Source: Methanobacterium_B sp963829125
Lineage (GTDB): Archaea > Methanobacteriota > Methanobacteria > Methanobacteriales > Methanobacteriaceae
Length of the DNA stretch: 64,000 bases
Assembly: GCA_963829125.1 (NCBI GenBank)
Contig: CAWHHD010000001.1
Coordinates: forward strand, 124,001 to 188,000
Reading direction: 5' to 3'
Made by a program: the position numbers and the translations under genes. Shown one piece after another: positions 36,226 to 45,807 of the stretch (the stretch's first letter is position 1; each line of letters starts with the position of its first letter). The notes below the pieces were generated by a model, which ran no database searches, was not told where the DNA came from, and saw nothing but the letters and a program-made list of their open reading frames with translations.

Positions 36226-36546
36226 ATGAACGATACAATTTATCTCATATACATAATTTCATTTGTACTAGGATCAATAGTGGGTCTTGTACTGAGTTAC
36301 AGGAAGTACAATGCACCATATGTCACCAAAAATATTGACTTAATAGCATTGATTATATCTATAATCGGATGGATGCTCGCTGTTAATGGTCAGTTAATCA
36401 CTGTTATATACTCTTATATACCCATTACGATAGGAATATTTTTACTTGCAACGGTAATAGGAATGAGACCAGGATATGGTAGATACGAAACAGTTATTGG
36501 ATTTACTCTTGCAGCAATAGTATGGATTGGGACGGTGTTGGTATGA
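36226..36546 (+). CDS. ehaL: Energy-converting hydrogenase A subunit EhaL
   Basis: 106 residues, four membrane helices, no charged domain. Start after a GGTGATC site. The ATGA overlap with ehaM couples translation. Integral subunit by order and size. Confidence 0.78.
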   Translation: MNDTIYLIYIISFVLGSIVGLVLSYRKYNAPYVTKNIDLIALIISIIGWMLAVNGQLITVIYSYIPITIGIFLLATVIGMRPGYGRYETVIGFTLAAIVWIGTVLV

Positions 36547-36953
36547 GCAGATACAAACCAAATACAGAAATTGAAAACGAAGAACTTCTCATAACCATGA
36601 AAAAAAGGATTATTGAAAGTTATAAATGGCGCAATGATGTTGTTATTCCGTTTGCTCGAGAACTGGAAATATCCCCAGATGAGCTTGAAGAGGTGCTAAT
36701 GAAAAGGCTTGATATGTCTAGCCTTGAGGCTATAAATCCCAGGTTTGAATCATCCCAGTTAAGATGTATTAAAGAGAGGATACATGCTGATTTAAGATTA
36801 TGCTGGCTTTGTGATGTAATGAACATCCTTACAGAAGAGGAGTCAGAGAGAATACAAAATAAAATAGCATATGAAGTTCTGAAAGAGAATAAATCTTACG
36901 ATAAAGCAATAGAGGAAGGCAGGAAAGATTTACTTGAAGATTTAATGAGATAA
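36543..36953 (+). CDS. ehaM: Energy-converting hydrogenase A subunit EhaM
   Basis: 136 residues, soluble and mostly helical, with one CWLC pair near residue 85. ATG 36543 overlaps the ehaL stop. EhaM is a conserved hydrophilic protein of the operon without known function. The Cys pair could bind metal, but no full Fe-S motif is present. Confidence 0.8.
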   Translation: MSRYKPNTEIENEELLITMKKRIIESYKWRNDVVIPFARELEISPDELEEVLMKRLDMSSLEAINPRFESSQLRCIKERIHADLRLCWLCDVMNILTEEESERIQNKIAYEVLKENKSYDKAIEEGRKDLLEDLMR

Positions 36954-36968
36954 CTAAGAGGTAAAGAA

Positions 36969-37418
36969 ATGTTAGATGGTCTTAAAGACATTATACGGAA
37001 AAGTTCCATACACGTCTGCCTTGTAAACACAGGAGGTTGCAATGGATGCGATATTGAAGTAGTTGCTCTACTATCACCTCGCTATGACCTTGAACAGTAT
37101 GGTATTTACGTTCACAACAACCCCAGGGAGGCAGATGTTATTCTTGTTACAGGTGCAATGGCAGAACAGTGGAGAGATAAGCTCCAGAGAGTATATGCCA
37201 AGGCTCCTGAACCCAAAATCGTGGTTGCAATAGGCAACTGCCCACTTACAGGTGATGTTTTTAATCAAGAAGGATGCAGTGTTTACGCACCAGTATCTGA
37301 CTTCATACCAGTGGATGCTGAAGTTTCGGGATGTCCACCACGTCCATCAGAGATATTAGCAGCAATTTTAGCTGTTGGACCAGATGCAATAGCTGCAAGA
37401 GGGAGGCAAAAATTATGA
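36969..37418 (+). CDS. ehaN: [NiFe] hydrogenase small subunit EhaN
   Basis: 149 residues, the short NuoB/EchC-type small subunit that carries only the proximal [4Fe-4S] cluster. Ligands are C24 and C27 (GGCNGCDIE), C91 (GNCPLTG) and C122 (SGCPPRPSE). It transfers electrons from the NiFe site towards the polyferredoxins. Stop overlaps ehaO by four bases. Confidence 0.92.
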   Translation: MLDGLKDIIRKSSIHVCLVNTGGCNGCDIEVVALLSPRYDLEQYGIYVHNNPREADVILVTGAMAEQWRDKLQRVYAKAPEPKIVVAIGNCPLTGDVFNQEGCSVYAPVSDFIPVDAEVSGCPPRPSEILAAILAVGPDAIAARGRQKL

Positions 37419-38557
37419 TACTTCCTATAGGGCCGATACACCCCGGTTTAAAGGAACCATTAAGACTAAAACTTAAAACTAGGGGAGAAAAAGTATTAAG
37501 TGCCGAAATTGATTATGGATACATTCACAGAGGTATAGAAAGAGTTATGCAGGGAAAAACATGGCAGAAGGGAATCTTCCTGTCTGAAAGGGTCTGCGGG
37601 ATATGCTCTTACATACACACACAAACCTTTGCAGAAACCTTTGAAAAGATTGCAGGAGAAACTGCCCCACTAAGGGCACAGTACCTAAGGGTTTTAACCA
37701 ACGAACTCGACAGGATCCAGAGCCACTTACTTGCAAATTCAACCTATTTCAAGGCAATGGAACATGAAACGCTCTTTATGTATATGCTGGCTTTAAGAGA
37801 ACCAGTTATGGATGCTATAGAGCTCCTTACAGGTAACAGAGTCAACATGGGCTGGAACGTTGTTGGTGGAGTTAAGATGGATATTAAACAGTCACATATG
37901 GATTCCATCATGGATATAATGGTTAAATTGGAATCTGAATATGGAAGATACGTTGAGATGTTTGAACAGGGCCCACTAGTTGGTTTAAGATCACATGACG
38001 TGGGTAAAATGACACGGGATGAAGCATTAATGGCAAGAGCAGTTGGACCAATAGGAAGAGCATCAGGACTTCAACACGATGTCAGGGAGCAACATCATAC
38101 CTACAGGGACCATATGGACTGGAAGGTTGTCTGGAGGAAGGAAGGTGACAACTTTGCTCGTACAATGAACAGATTCGATGAGATATGGGAATCCATAAGC
38201 CTTATAAAACAGGTAATTGAAAACCTGCCACCTGGTGAAGTTCGTAAAAAAATTGAAATACCTGCAGGTGTTGCTGAATGGAGAAATGAAGCACCAAGAG
38301 GTGAGGTAACCTACTCTATTGAAACCAATGGAAACCTAATAAAGAATGTTTCAATACGTACTCCCAGTATTATGAACATAGATGCATGTGCCAAGTACAT
38401 GCTTAACGACGTTGCAACAGTAGCAGATGCTGTTGCTACATATGCAACTTCAGATCCATGTATTGCATGTACTGAAAGGGTTATAATTTTAGATGAATCA
38501 GGAAAACACTTGGATTTCCACGGTGTCCATAACATAAACTCTAAATTAAAAGGATGA
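37415..38557 (+). CDS. ehaO: [NiFe] hydrogenase large subunit EhaO
   Basis: 380 residues. The NiFe-binding motifs are intact: RVCGIC (C61, C64) near the N-terminus and DPCIAC (C349, C352) near the C-terminus. The protein continues 28 residues past the last Cys and has no His-ending cleavable extension, as in Ech-type large subunits. ATG 37415 overlaps the ehaN stop. It is the H2-activating subunit. Confidence 0.93.
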   Translation: MILPIGPIHPGLKEPLRLKLKTRGEKVLSAEIDYGYIHRGIERVMQGKTWQKGIFLSERVCGICSYIHTQTFAETFEKIAGETAPLRAQYLRVLTNELDRIQSHLLANSTYFKAMEHETLFMYMLALREPVMDAIELLTGNRVNMGWNVVGGVKMDIKQSHMDSIMDIMVKLESEYGRYVEMFEQGPLVGLRSHDVGKMTRDEALMARAVGPIGRASGLQHDVREQHHTYRDHMDWKVVWRKEGDNFARTMNRFDEIWESISLIKQVIENLPPGEVRKKIEIPAGVAEWRNEAPRGEVTYSIETNGNLIKNVSIRTPSIMNIDACAKYMLNDVATVADAVATYATSDPCIACTERVIILDESGKHLDFHGVHNINSKLKG

Positions 38558-38563
38558 TGTAAT

Positions 38564-39595
38564 ATGTCTTCGGTTATATGGTATTTATACGAATTTGCAA
38601 GAAAATCATGGGCGGAAAATTTTACAGCAGCTAAAAGCAACTCTGAAATTATGGAGACACCGTCAAGGTTCAGAGATTATCCAAAAGTTTATAAAGAAAA
38701 TTGTATAGCCTGTGGAGCGTGTACAGCAGCTTGTCCAGCCCCTATGGCTATTAAACTTGTAAGGGACGAGGATGAAGCCCACGAAGAGGGTATCACATAT
38801 CCTGTAATAAACAATAGGGGCTGCATAAGGTGCGGTTTCTGTGCAGAGGTGTGTCCAACAGACCCTAAAACACTAACCTGCGGTGAAAACCATCTTATAA
38901 GAGAAGACTTTACCATTCTTCCAGTAGATAAAAAGTTTGTTATTGATGATTACCTCTGCATACGCTGCAAAAAATGTATGAAGACTTGTAAGGTTGGAGA
39001 TGCAATTGTTGAAGAAGATAACAAGATTTTAATAGACCAGAAAAAGTGTATATCATGTGGTGAATGTCTTAAAACCTGTCCAGTAAAGGGTGCAATCAAG
39101 GGAATTCACATCTCCCATATAGAGGAACAAAAAGAAATTATAAATCTTGTTGTAAACACTTTAGAAGCCAGAATAGAAGCGTTCCAGGATGAAATCAAAC
39201 ATATAAATGGTAGTGAAGTTTTCAAAATTGACATTTCTGCCGAAGATATAATTGAAAAAGCAAGGGAAATACTCTCAGACGATGAATTAATTGGAGATAT
39301 TATTGAAAATATAACAGACAGGCTTAAACTTCGTGTAATAACGTGGGATAAAGATAAATGTACAGACTGTAGATTATGCGTTAATGAATGTCCATCCCAT
39401 GCAATCAAGTACACTCCAGAAGAGGGAGTAGTTAGGGATACAGATAAATGTCTAAGATGCAGCATTTGTTATCAAACATGTCCATTTGGTGCAATAGGTT
39501 ATTATATTGCAAGATTCCTGTATAAGCCAGCTACTGATGGTGAAAACATCATACATGTTACCATCAAATCAGCAGACCTACCTGTAAGGAGTTGA
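38564..39595 (+). CDS. ehaP: Polyferredoxin EhaP with six [4Fe-4S] motifs
   Basis: 343 residues with six CxxCxxCxxxC(P) motifs: four between residues 45 and 170 and two near 265-310, with a helical insert of about 90 residues between them. Six clusters is the number described for EhaP. It carries electrons between EhaN and soluble acceptors. Its stop overlaps the TTG start of ehaQ. Confidence 0.9.
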   Translation: MSSVIWYLYEFARKSWAENFTAAKSNSEIMETPSRFRDYPKVYKENCIACGACTAACPAPMAIKLVRDEDEAHEEGITYPVINNRGCIRCGFCAEVCPTDPKTLTCGENHLIREDFTILPVDKKFVIDDYLCIRCKKCMKTCKVGDAIVEEDNKILIDQKKCISCGECLKTCPVKGAIKGIHISHIEEQKEIINLVVNTLEARIEAFQDEIKHINGSEVFKIDISAEDIIEKAREILSDDELIGDIIENITDRLKLRVITWDKDKCTDCRLCVNECPSHAIKYTPEEGVVRDTDKCLRCSICYQTCPFGAIGYYIARFLYKPATDGENIIHVTIKSADLPVRS

Positions 39596-40971
39596 ATAAA
39601 ATTCCAACAACAACAAATAACATTAAAAAGTACAGTAAACCTCTTAGAGAAGTAGAGGTTGATTATAAAGTGGATCACAGTATATGTGAAAAGTGCGAAG
39701 AGAAACCATGCCTCTTTTCATGTCCAGTTGATGCCATAAACCAAGATAACAAAGGTCAAATAGAAATCAATGAAAAATGTGTGGGATGTGTTTTATGCAG
39801 AGAGGCATGCCCTTACAATGCAATAAAAATGCAAACAACTCTATCTGAACCTATACGTGAAAATGTTCCTAATATCAATAAAAAGCTGTGCAGGCAGTGT
39901 GGTGCATGTGTTAAAGCCTGCAAAACAGGTTCAATACAGCTTATTTCATCGGGTAACGAGGAAGCTCACAGTGAAATAAATGAGGACACATGTGTACGCT
40001 GTGGATACTGTGCGCGTGTATGTCCAACTGAAGCCATAAAGTATGGTGAAATACTCCCAAGATCAGTTGTTGGTGGTAAGGCAATTGTTGTTGACCAGAA
40101 AAACTGTATAGGATGCATGACATGTACACGGGTTTGTCCATCCAGAGGAGCGATAAATGTTGGAAATGTAAGCAAACTCCCATTCATAAATCCATCGTAC
40201 TGTGCAAGATGCGAGGAGTGCATGAACGTATGTCCATCAGCAGCCATAAAATACTCATCAAGGAAAAGAGCCTACCAGAACTTCAGTAAAATAAAGACCA
40301 TGGAGATAGTATCTGAACTAATGGAGAAAGAGGCAGGCAAACTTTCAGCTGACGCTGTACAGATAAACGGTATTTTAAAGACAATTGCAAATGATATCAG
40401 TCTTAAACACCCTGAAAAAAATTTCAAAGAAGATGTAACAGAACTCATAAAAAATGAAATTAAGGATATAATCAGTTCTGATCTTGAAATAGAAGATTTA
40501 CAGGAGATAATAGGTGCAACAAATCCTAAACGTGAGATTGAAGTGATTGAGGATAAATGTATAGGGTGTGGTGAATGTATAGCAGAATGTCCAGTTGACT
40601 CAATAGAACTTGAAATTCCTTCCCCCATACATATAGATGATAAATGTGTTTACTGTGGAAAATGTGTAGAAAAATGTCAATTTAATGCAATAACACTTGG
40701 CCAAGAATATTTCACTGTGAAGAACAGTCGGATCTATTTCGTGAGGGAGAAACTGTTGGGCCCAAGAACAGGGGAAATTGTAACCGATGTTGATGCATGC
40801 ATGGCATGTGGAGTGTGCGTTAAAAAATGTCCTACAAATGCCCTGATACTTGAAAAGGATGAAATAGTTGTTGACAGTGATAAATGTATTCTCTGCGGTG
40901 AATGTGAAAAGATGTGTACTGTGAATGCTATCAAATTAAAAACAGAACCCGCTTCTGAACAACTGGAATAG
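39592..40971 (+). CDS. ehaQ: Polyferredoxin EhaQ with ten [4Fe-4S] motifs
   Basis: 459 residues and ten four-Cys motifs, matching EhaQ. The first is irregular (CEKCEEKPCLFSCP), six lie between residues 25 and 225, a helical region of about 85 residues follows, then four more. The start is TTG 39592 after TAAGGA, overlapping ehaP. It extends the electron wire of the hydrogenase to ferredoxin or CO2-fixing enzymes. Confidence 0.9.
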   Translation: MNKIPTTTNNIKKYSKPLREVEVDYKVDHSICEKCEEKPCLFSCPVDAINQDNKGQIEINEKCVGCVLCREACPYNAIKMQTTLSEPIRENVPNINKKLCRQCGACVKACKTGSIQLISSGNEEAHSEINEDTCVRCGYCARVCPTEAIKYGEILPRSVVGGKAIVVDQKNCIGCMTCTRVCPSRGAINVGNVSKLPFINPSYCARCEECMNVCPSAAIKYSSRKRAYQNFSKIKTMEIVSELMEKEAGKLSADAVQINGILKTIANDISLKHPEKNFKEDVTELIKNEIKDIISSDLEIEDLQEIIGATNPKREIEVIEDKCIGCGECIAECPVDSIELEIPSPIHIDDKCVYCGKCVEKCQFNAITLGQEYFTVKNSRIYFVREKLLGPRTGEIVTDVDACMACGVCVKKCPTNALILEKDEIVVDSDKCILCGECEKMCTVNAIKLKTEPASEQLE

Positions 40972-41006
40972 TTTAAAATTTATTTTATAATCTGGAGGAT
41001 TGGAAA

Positions 41007-42032
41007 TTGGGGAAAAAATTCTTTGTTTCTGATTGTGAAGGCCCCATATCGCTGAATGATAATGCTTTCGAGCTTTCAAGTCATTTTATAGAGGATGGTG
41101 GCGAATTTTTTAAGATTATTAGTAGATATGATGATGTACTGGCAGATGTGTTAAAAAGACAGGGTTACAATGCTGGTGGAACCTTAAAACTTATATTACC
41201 CTTTCTGAAAGCTTACGGTGCAACCAACCAGAACATCATCGAGTTTTCAAATAAAAATGTCAATTTAATCCCTGGTGCACATGAAACTCTGAAATATGTT
41301 AGTTCTAAAATGCCCTCTTTTATTGTAAGCACCAGCTATTTCCAATACATCAAAGCACTCTGTAACAATACAGGATTTCCTATTGACAATACATATTCAA
41401 CCAAACTCGATATGGACCTGATGGATATAAAACCATCTGAAAGGGATAAAATCAGAGAATATAGAACTGCAATAGTTGAAAACCCTGAATTTGAACTTTT
41501 AGATAAGATATTCTGGAAAGAAATACCTAAACTGGAAATTTCAAGTTTGATGGATAGTGTGAAGCCCATAGGTGGTGAAGGTAAAAAGGAGGTTGTTCTC
41601 GATATAATTAGCAGACATCATCTAAAGGCTAAGGATCTATTTTATATAGGTGACAGTATCACCGATGTACAACCACTTAAATTTGCCAATGATAATGGAG
41701 GTATTGGAGTATCGTTCAACGGTAATGAATATGCAATTAAAGAAGCTGAAATAGCTGTGATGGCAGATAACACCACCATAACATCTGTGATTGCCGATAT
41801 ATTCAACAAGTATGGAACAGACAACGTCTTTGAATTTGTGTTAAACTACAAGAATGATCCATTAAAGGCACTTAAATCACGTTTTGTTAATCAAATTCTT
41901 GCCACCAAACTAATTAAAACGAAGCTGCCCCACGTAGAAGTGGTTACATGCAACAACATAGATAGTTTAATTGAAAAAAGCTCACATTTCCGTAAGAAAT
42001 TAAGGGGAGAATCCATTGGTGGATTGGGATAA
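41007..42032 (+). CDS. ehaR: Eha-operon HAD-like protein EhaR
   Basis: 341 residues with HAD phosphatase features: SDCEGP near the N-terminus in place of DxDxT, a Ser/Thr strand (FIVSTS) and FYIGDSITDVQPL as the acidic motif IV. The second Asp of motif I is Glu, which questions normal phosphatase activity. It starts at TTG 41007 behind GGAGGAT. EhaR is a conserved non-membrane member of the operon. Its role is unknown. Confidence 0.78.
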   Translation: MGKKFFVSDCEGPISLNDNAFELSSHFIEDGGEFFKIISRYDDVLADVLKRQGYNAGGTLKLILPFLKAYGATNQNIIEFSNKNVNLIPGAHETLKYVSSKMPSFIVSTSYFQYIKALCNNTGFPIDNTYSTKLDMDLMDIKPSERDKIREYRTAIVENPEFELLDKIFWKEIPKLEISSLMDSVKPIGGEGKKEVVLDIISRHHLKAKDLFYIGDSITDVQPLKFANDNGGIGVSFNGNEYAIKEAEIAVMADNTTITSVIADIFNKYGTDNVFEFVLNYKNDPLKALKSRFVNQILATKLIKTKLPHVEVVTCNNIDSLIEKSSHFRKKLRGESIGGLG

Positions 42033-42097
42033 TCCCATTTTTTTGAGGTGGATTCCTTAAAAACCGATGATAAAAAGATCTAATGGTCTAGATATTC

Positions 42098-43003
42098 ATG
42101 ACAGAAACAACTAAAAATATAGAATTGAAGGTTGAAAACACCTACTGCGAAGCTTTCAAAGGTACATGCTGCAGGGTAATAGTAACTGCTGATGATATTG
42201 AAACTGTTAGAAGAACTGCATATGATGCAACATCAACCCCCGGAACTGTTATTGGAAGGGTTGAAGGTGGTATTGAAGCCTGGCTCGACAAGAGTGAAAC
42301 ACCAGACAAAAGATACGGTGCATTACTTCAGTTCTGGTACAACACAGAAGACATCGAAAAATTTAATGTTGAACTATCCTACAGAATTCGACAGGACATA
42401 CTTGTAAAACCATTCACAAGCCTCTTTGATGCATCAAGTGATCCAATAGGTCAGATGGGAACAATGAAATATGTTGGACACTGTGGAGATGGATATGAAT
42501 GGGAAGAAGAATTATACGGGCGAAAGATGATTGTTGTTCCCATAGCAATACCCGACTTTAAAATAGAACGGGAACTAGGATACATGAGGGGCATTATGGG
42601 AGCAAACTTTTGGTACATGTGCACAAACAAACAATCTGTTACAGATGCTGGAAAAGCTGCTTTAAATGCAATAGGAGATGTGGAAGGTGTTGTCACTCCA
42701 TTTGATATATGTTCAGCAGCCAGTAAACCGGAAACAAATTTTCCATGGATAGGACCTACAACTAATCATCCTTACTGCCCATCATTAAAGGAAATACTAA
42801 ATGAGGTTTCCCAGGTTCCTGATATGGTTAAATACATACCTGAAATAGTTATAAATGGACTTGACCAGAACGTAGTCAAGGAGGGTATGAAAGCAGGAAT
42901 AGAAGCCGTAGTTGATTTTGATGATGTTCTGCGTGTTTCGGCTGGAAATTATAAAGGAAAACTTGGAGACTACAGGATTGACCTTAAAGAGTTGTTTATA
43001 TGA
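42098..43003 (+). CDS. ehaS: Formylmethanofuran:H4MPT formyltransferase-like protein EhaS
   Basis: 301 residues, full length for the Ftr family, including LEVKVEN-type N-terminus (IELKVENTYCEAF) and internal DGYEWEEELYGRKM and TNHPYCPSLK blocks. Methanogens carry a catabolic ftr elsewhere and this second copy inside eha, so it ties the hydrogenase to the first steps of CO2 reduction. Whether it still transfers formyl groups is unknown. Overlaps ehaT by four bases. Confidence 0.85.
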   Translation: MTETTKNIELKVENTYCEAFKGTCCRVIVTADDIETVRRTAYDATSTPGTVIGRVEGGIEAWLDKSETPDKRYGALLQFWYNTEDIEKFNVELSYRIRQDILVKPFTSLFDASSDPIGQMGTMKYVGHCGDGYEWEEELYGRKMIVVPIAIPDFKIERELGYMRGIMGANFWYMCTNKQSVTDAGKAALNAIGDVEGVVTPFDICSAASKPETNFPWIGPTTNHPYCPSLKEILNEVSQVPDMVKYIPEIVINGLDQNVVKEGMKAGIEAVVDFDDVLRVSAGNYKGKLGDYRIDLKELFI

Positions 43004-43968
43004 AAATTGACGTTGTTGGATTTGGTGCTCTAAATATTGACAAACTATTCCATGTGAATAGAATAGCACATGAAGATGAAGAATCCTATATAACGGGTAA
43101 ATCTGAATCATGTGGCGGTTCGGCAGCAAACACCATAGTAGGTCTTGCAAGACTTGGACTGGAAACAGGTTTCATAGGAAAGGTTGCAACAGATCGTGAA
43201 GGCAGCCTTCTCCACAACAATCTTCAAAACGAAAATATTAACACAAGAGGTGTTTTCGTGACTGATGATGGTAGAAGCGGTACTGTAAACGGTTTTGTGG
43301 ATGGTTATGGTCAAAGGGCACTGTATGTAGATCCTGGTGTTAACGACTGTATTGGAATGGATGAAATTAACTTTGAATACATCAACTCAGCCAGAGTTCT
43401 TCACATCACCTCATTTGTTGGAAAAAATAATAAATCCATTAAAACACAGGAAACAGTTCTAAATGAAATATCTAGCAAGGTTGATGTGAGTTTTGATCCA
43501 GGACGTCTTTACACTGAAAGAGGAGTTGATTTCCTCGAAAAATTTTTAATAAGAACAGATATTCTTCTTATAAACCAGTCTGAGCTTAATATTTTAAAAA
43601 CAGGGAAAATTGAAAATTCTAGAAAGTCCATATCATTGGCCTATACACATGATATTGCTGATGAGATCCAAATTGAATATGGAATAGATATAGTGGTTGT
43701 TAAAATGGGAAATGAAGGATCATACGTTACATATAATGGTAAATCCTATGTCACTAAGGCCTTTGATGTTTCTTGTGTGGATACAACAGGAGCTGGTGAT
43801 GCTTTTAACGCAGGATTTCTTCACGGCTATGTAAATAAGGATAACATTAAAAATATGGCATTAAAGGGTAATTACGTAGCATCCTGCTGTGTAAGGGAGC
43901 ATGGTACCACAGACGGCCTTCCAGATCTTGCTAAACTTGAATTATTTTTAAAAACAGCTAATCCCTGA
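43000..43968 (+). CDS. ehaT: PfkB-family sugar kinase-like protein EhaT
   Basis: 322 residues with both PfkB signatures: CGGSAANTIVGLARLG and DTTGAGDAFNAGFLHGY, whose Asp is the catalytic base. ATP-dependent kinase of a sugar or nucleoside; the substrate is unknown. It is the last eha gene, coupled to ehaS. A 215 bp AT-rich region follows. Confidence 0.83.
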   Translation: MKIDVVGFGALNIDKLFHVNRIAHEDEESYITGKSESCGGSAANTIVGLARLGLETGFIGKVATDREGSLLHNNLQNENINTRGVFVTDDGRSGTVNGFVDGYGQRALYVDPGVNDCIGMDEINFEYINSARVLHITSFVGKNNKSIKTQETVLNEISSKVDVSFDPGRLYTERGVDFLEKFLIRTDILLINQSELNILKTGKIENSRKSISLAYTHDIADEIQIEYGIDIVVVKMGNEGSYVTYNGKSYVTKAFDVSCVDTTGAGDAFNAGFLHGYVNKDNIKNMALKGNYVASCCVREHGTTDGLPDLAKLELFLKTANP

Positions 43969-44182
43969 TTTGTATTATAAATGTTAAAAATTGAGTTAAT
44001 ATCTGTTTGGTTTACAAATCCATTCAGTTTGGTCAATTTTAATAGTCAACTTTAATATCACAAATATATATAGAAATCATAGATATATTTGATATTTAAT
44101 TACTCTAAAAATTTGGTTACAATAGGTTATTCAGATTTATTATTTAAGTTAGAAAGTTTAATTAACTGTATAAGGTGTAATT

Positions 44183-44947
44183 ATGGATATAACATTTAAA
44201 AAAAAGAAGGATGCTCTGGTAGGTGATGTTATTGCCAAATCAAATGATCTTGAACATGATGTTGAGGATTTTGAGGCAGAAATTGAGAACTGTTCACTCG
44301 GACAAAAGTTTATAACAGTATCCCCAGAATGTGTTAGATGCAATCTCTGTGCTGAAGAGTGTCCAGTTAATGCAATAGATGATGCAAAATTAACAAAACC
44401 CGCAAAAATACTTGATAACTGTGTTAAATGTGAAATATGTGCTCAAACATGTCCAGTTAATTCAATCAAAGTTATTGAAAGTACATCTGATCTAGATGAG
44501 GATTTGACTTACAAACTTAACACCATCAAGGTACCTCACAGGACACTCCGAATGGAGAAGATAAATGTCGACACTGATAAGTGCATATCATGCGGTAACT
44601 GTGCCAAGTTCTGCCCAACCGGTGCAATAACAGTACCTGAAGGTGAAAATGCTGTTATAGATGAAGATGCTTGTATAGGGTGCGGTGCGTGTGCAAATGT
44701 GTGTGGTGAAGATGCTGTAAAACTTGAAAGAAGATTGGGAAATGTTTTCAAAACCAAAGAACTTCAAGTTGATGAGGATATATGTGTTGCATGCGGTGTT
44801 TGCGAGGAAAACTGTCCTGTGGAAGCAATAAAACTTGAAGATGATACTATAGTTTTTTTCGAAGATAAATGTATTAATTGTGAAGTTTGTTCTAAAAAAT
44901 GCCCTGTAGGTGCATTAAAACTTGAGAGGTTACCTAATGAAAGTTAA
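44183..44947 (+). CDS. Polyferredoxin with six [4Fe-4S] motifs
   Basis: 254 residues. Six four-Cys motifs in three pairs (for example CVRCNLCAEECP, CISCGNCAKFCP, CINCEVCSKKCP), the fourth lacking the usual Pro (CIGCGACANVCG). A 45-residue acidic N-terminus and one helical linker interrupt them. It lies downstream of eha with its own promoter space and overlaps a CBS gene. Probable electron carrier for a neighbouring or membrane oxidoreductase. Confidence 0.85.
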   Translation: MDITFKKKKDALVGDVIAKSNDLEHDVEDFEAEIENCSLGQKFITVSPECVRCNLCAEECPVNAIDDAKLTKPAKILDNCVKCEICAQTCPVNSIKVIESTSDLDEDLTYKLNTIKVPHRTLRMEKINVDTDKCISCGNCAKFCPTGAITVPEGENAVIDEDACIGCGACANVCGEDAVKLERRLGNVFKTKELQVDEDICVACGVCEENCPVEAIKLEDDTIVFFEDKCINCEVCSKKCPVGALKLERLPNES

Positions 44948-45572
44948 AGAAATTATGGATAAGGAATATATAGCTGTAAATGCGGAGATGGATATTGTTG
45001 AAGCATCAATAAAGATGGAATCTCACAAAAAGTTTGCAACACCCGTTTTAGACAATAAAAAACGATTAATTGGATGGATCACATCTTTAGATGTTACAAG
45101 AGGTCTCAGAGATGGTCATAAAAAGGTATCGGAAATTATGCACTCTAAGGATGATATAGTAAAATTAAACGAAGACGAACCTGCACGTTTAGCAGTTTTA
45201 GCTGCTTCAAAGTATAAAGTCGTTAGCATACCTGTTCTTGACACTGAAGAAAGGGTTGTTGGTGTCATAAGAACTTTTGACATTGTTAAAACACTTTCAA
45301 GCCTCTATGAAATCAAGGTTTATAAGATATTTGAGGCCATGGTACGCGAACTCAAGGGAGTAACTTGGAAAGAACTAATGGAAGCTTCTGCAATTGTTAC
45401 TAAAAGAGAAACTGGCAAACGTGTAACAGCTGAGGAATATGAACAGCGAATAAAAAATTCAACCTTTGGAGAGGCAATTTGGGCAACTGGTGGTCTTGAA
45501 AAGTTTTTTGTAGGTCTTATTGCTATAGGGGAGCTTGTAATAGCTAGAAAGGTTGCAAAAGCAAGGAATTAA
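44937..45572 (+). CDS. CBS-pair domain protein
   Basis: 211 residues. Two CBS domains at about 1-55 and 65-120 (VKEIMDKEYIAVNAEMDIVE; VSEIMHSKDDIVKLNEDEPA) are followed by an 85-residue helical tail without known family. ATG 44937 overlaps the polyferredoxin stop by eleven bases, so the two are coupled. CBS pairs sense adenine nucleotides or SAM; control of the linked electron carrier by energy status is a guess. Confidence 0.78.
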   Translation: MKVKEIMDKEYIAVNAEMDIVEASIKMESHKKFATPVLDNKKRLIGWITSLDVTRGLRDGHKKVSEIMHSKDDIVKLNEDEPARLAVLAASKYKVVSIPVLDTEERVVGVIRTFDIVKTLSSLYEIKVYKIFEAMVRELKGVTWKELMEASAIVTKRETGKRVTAEEYEQRIKNSTFGEAIWATGGLEKFFVGLIAIGELVIARKVAKARN

Positions 45573-45807
45573 ACCCATTCTTGTTGATGATTCATCATTG
45601 GAGTATAATAGAAATTTATTTCTTTATGAATCATTATAATATAAATTGATATTATAAATTTTAATAACAATAAGTGCAATTGTTAAAAGAACGAATTTTA
45701 ATTGTTTAAACTTAATTCATATTTAAATCTTTTAATGCATATTTTAGTAGTTTAGAATTATTCTTTTAACTAAAAACAAATTAATAAGCTTAATATGGAG
45801 TTAAAGA

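Noticed and set aside
39106..40628. Several minus-strand frames within the polyferredoxins
   Set aside because: They arise from the repetitive Cys codons of ehaP and ehaQ read in reverse; no start signals.
31123..43968. Assignment of the hydrogenase as Ehb
   Set aside because: The six- and ten-cluster polyferredoxins and the terminal HAD, Ftr-like and PfkB genes match eha; ehb has none of these.
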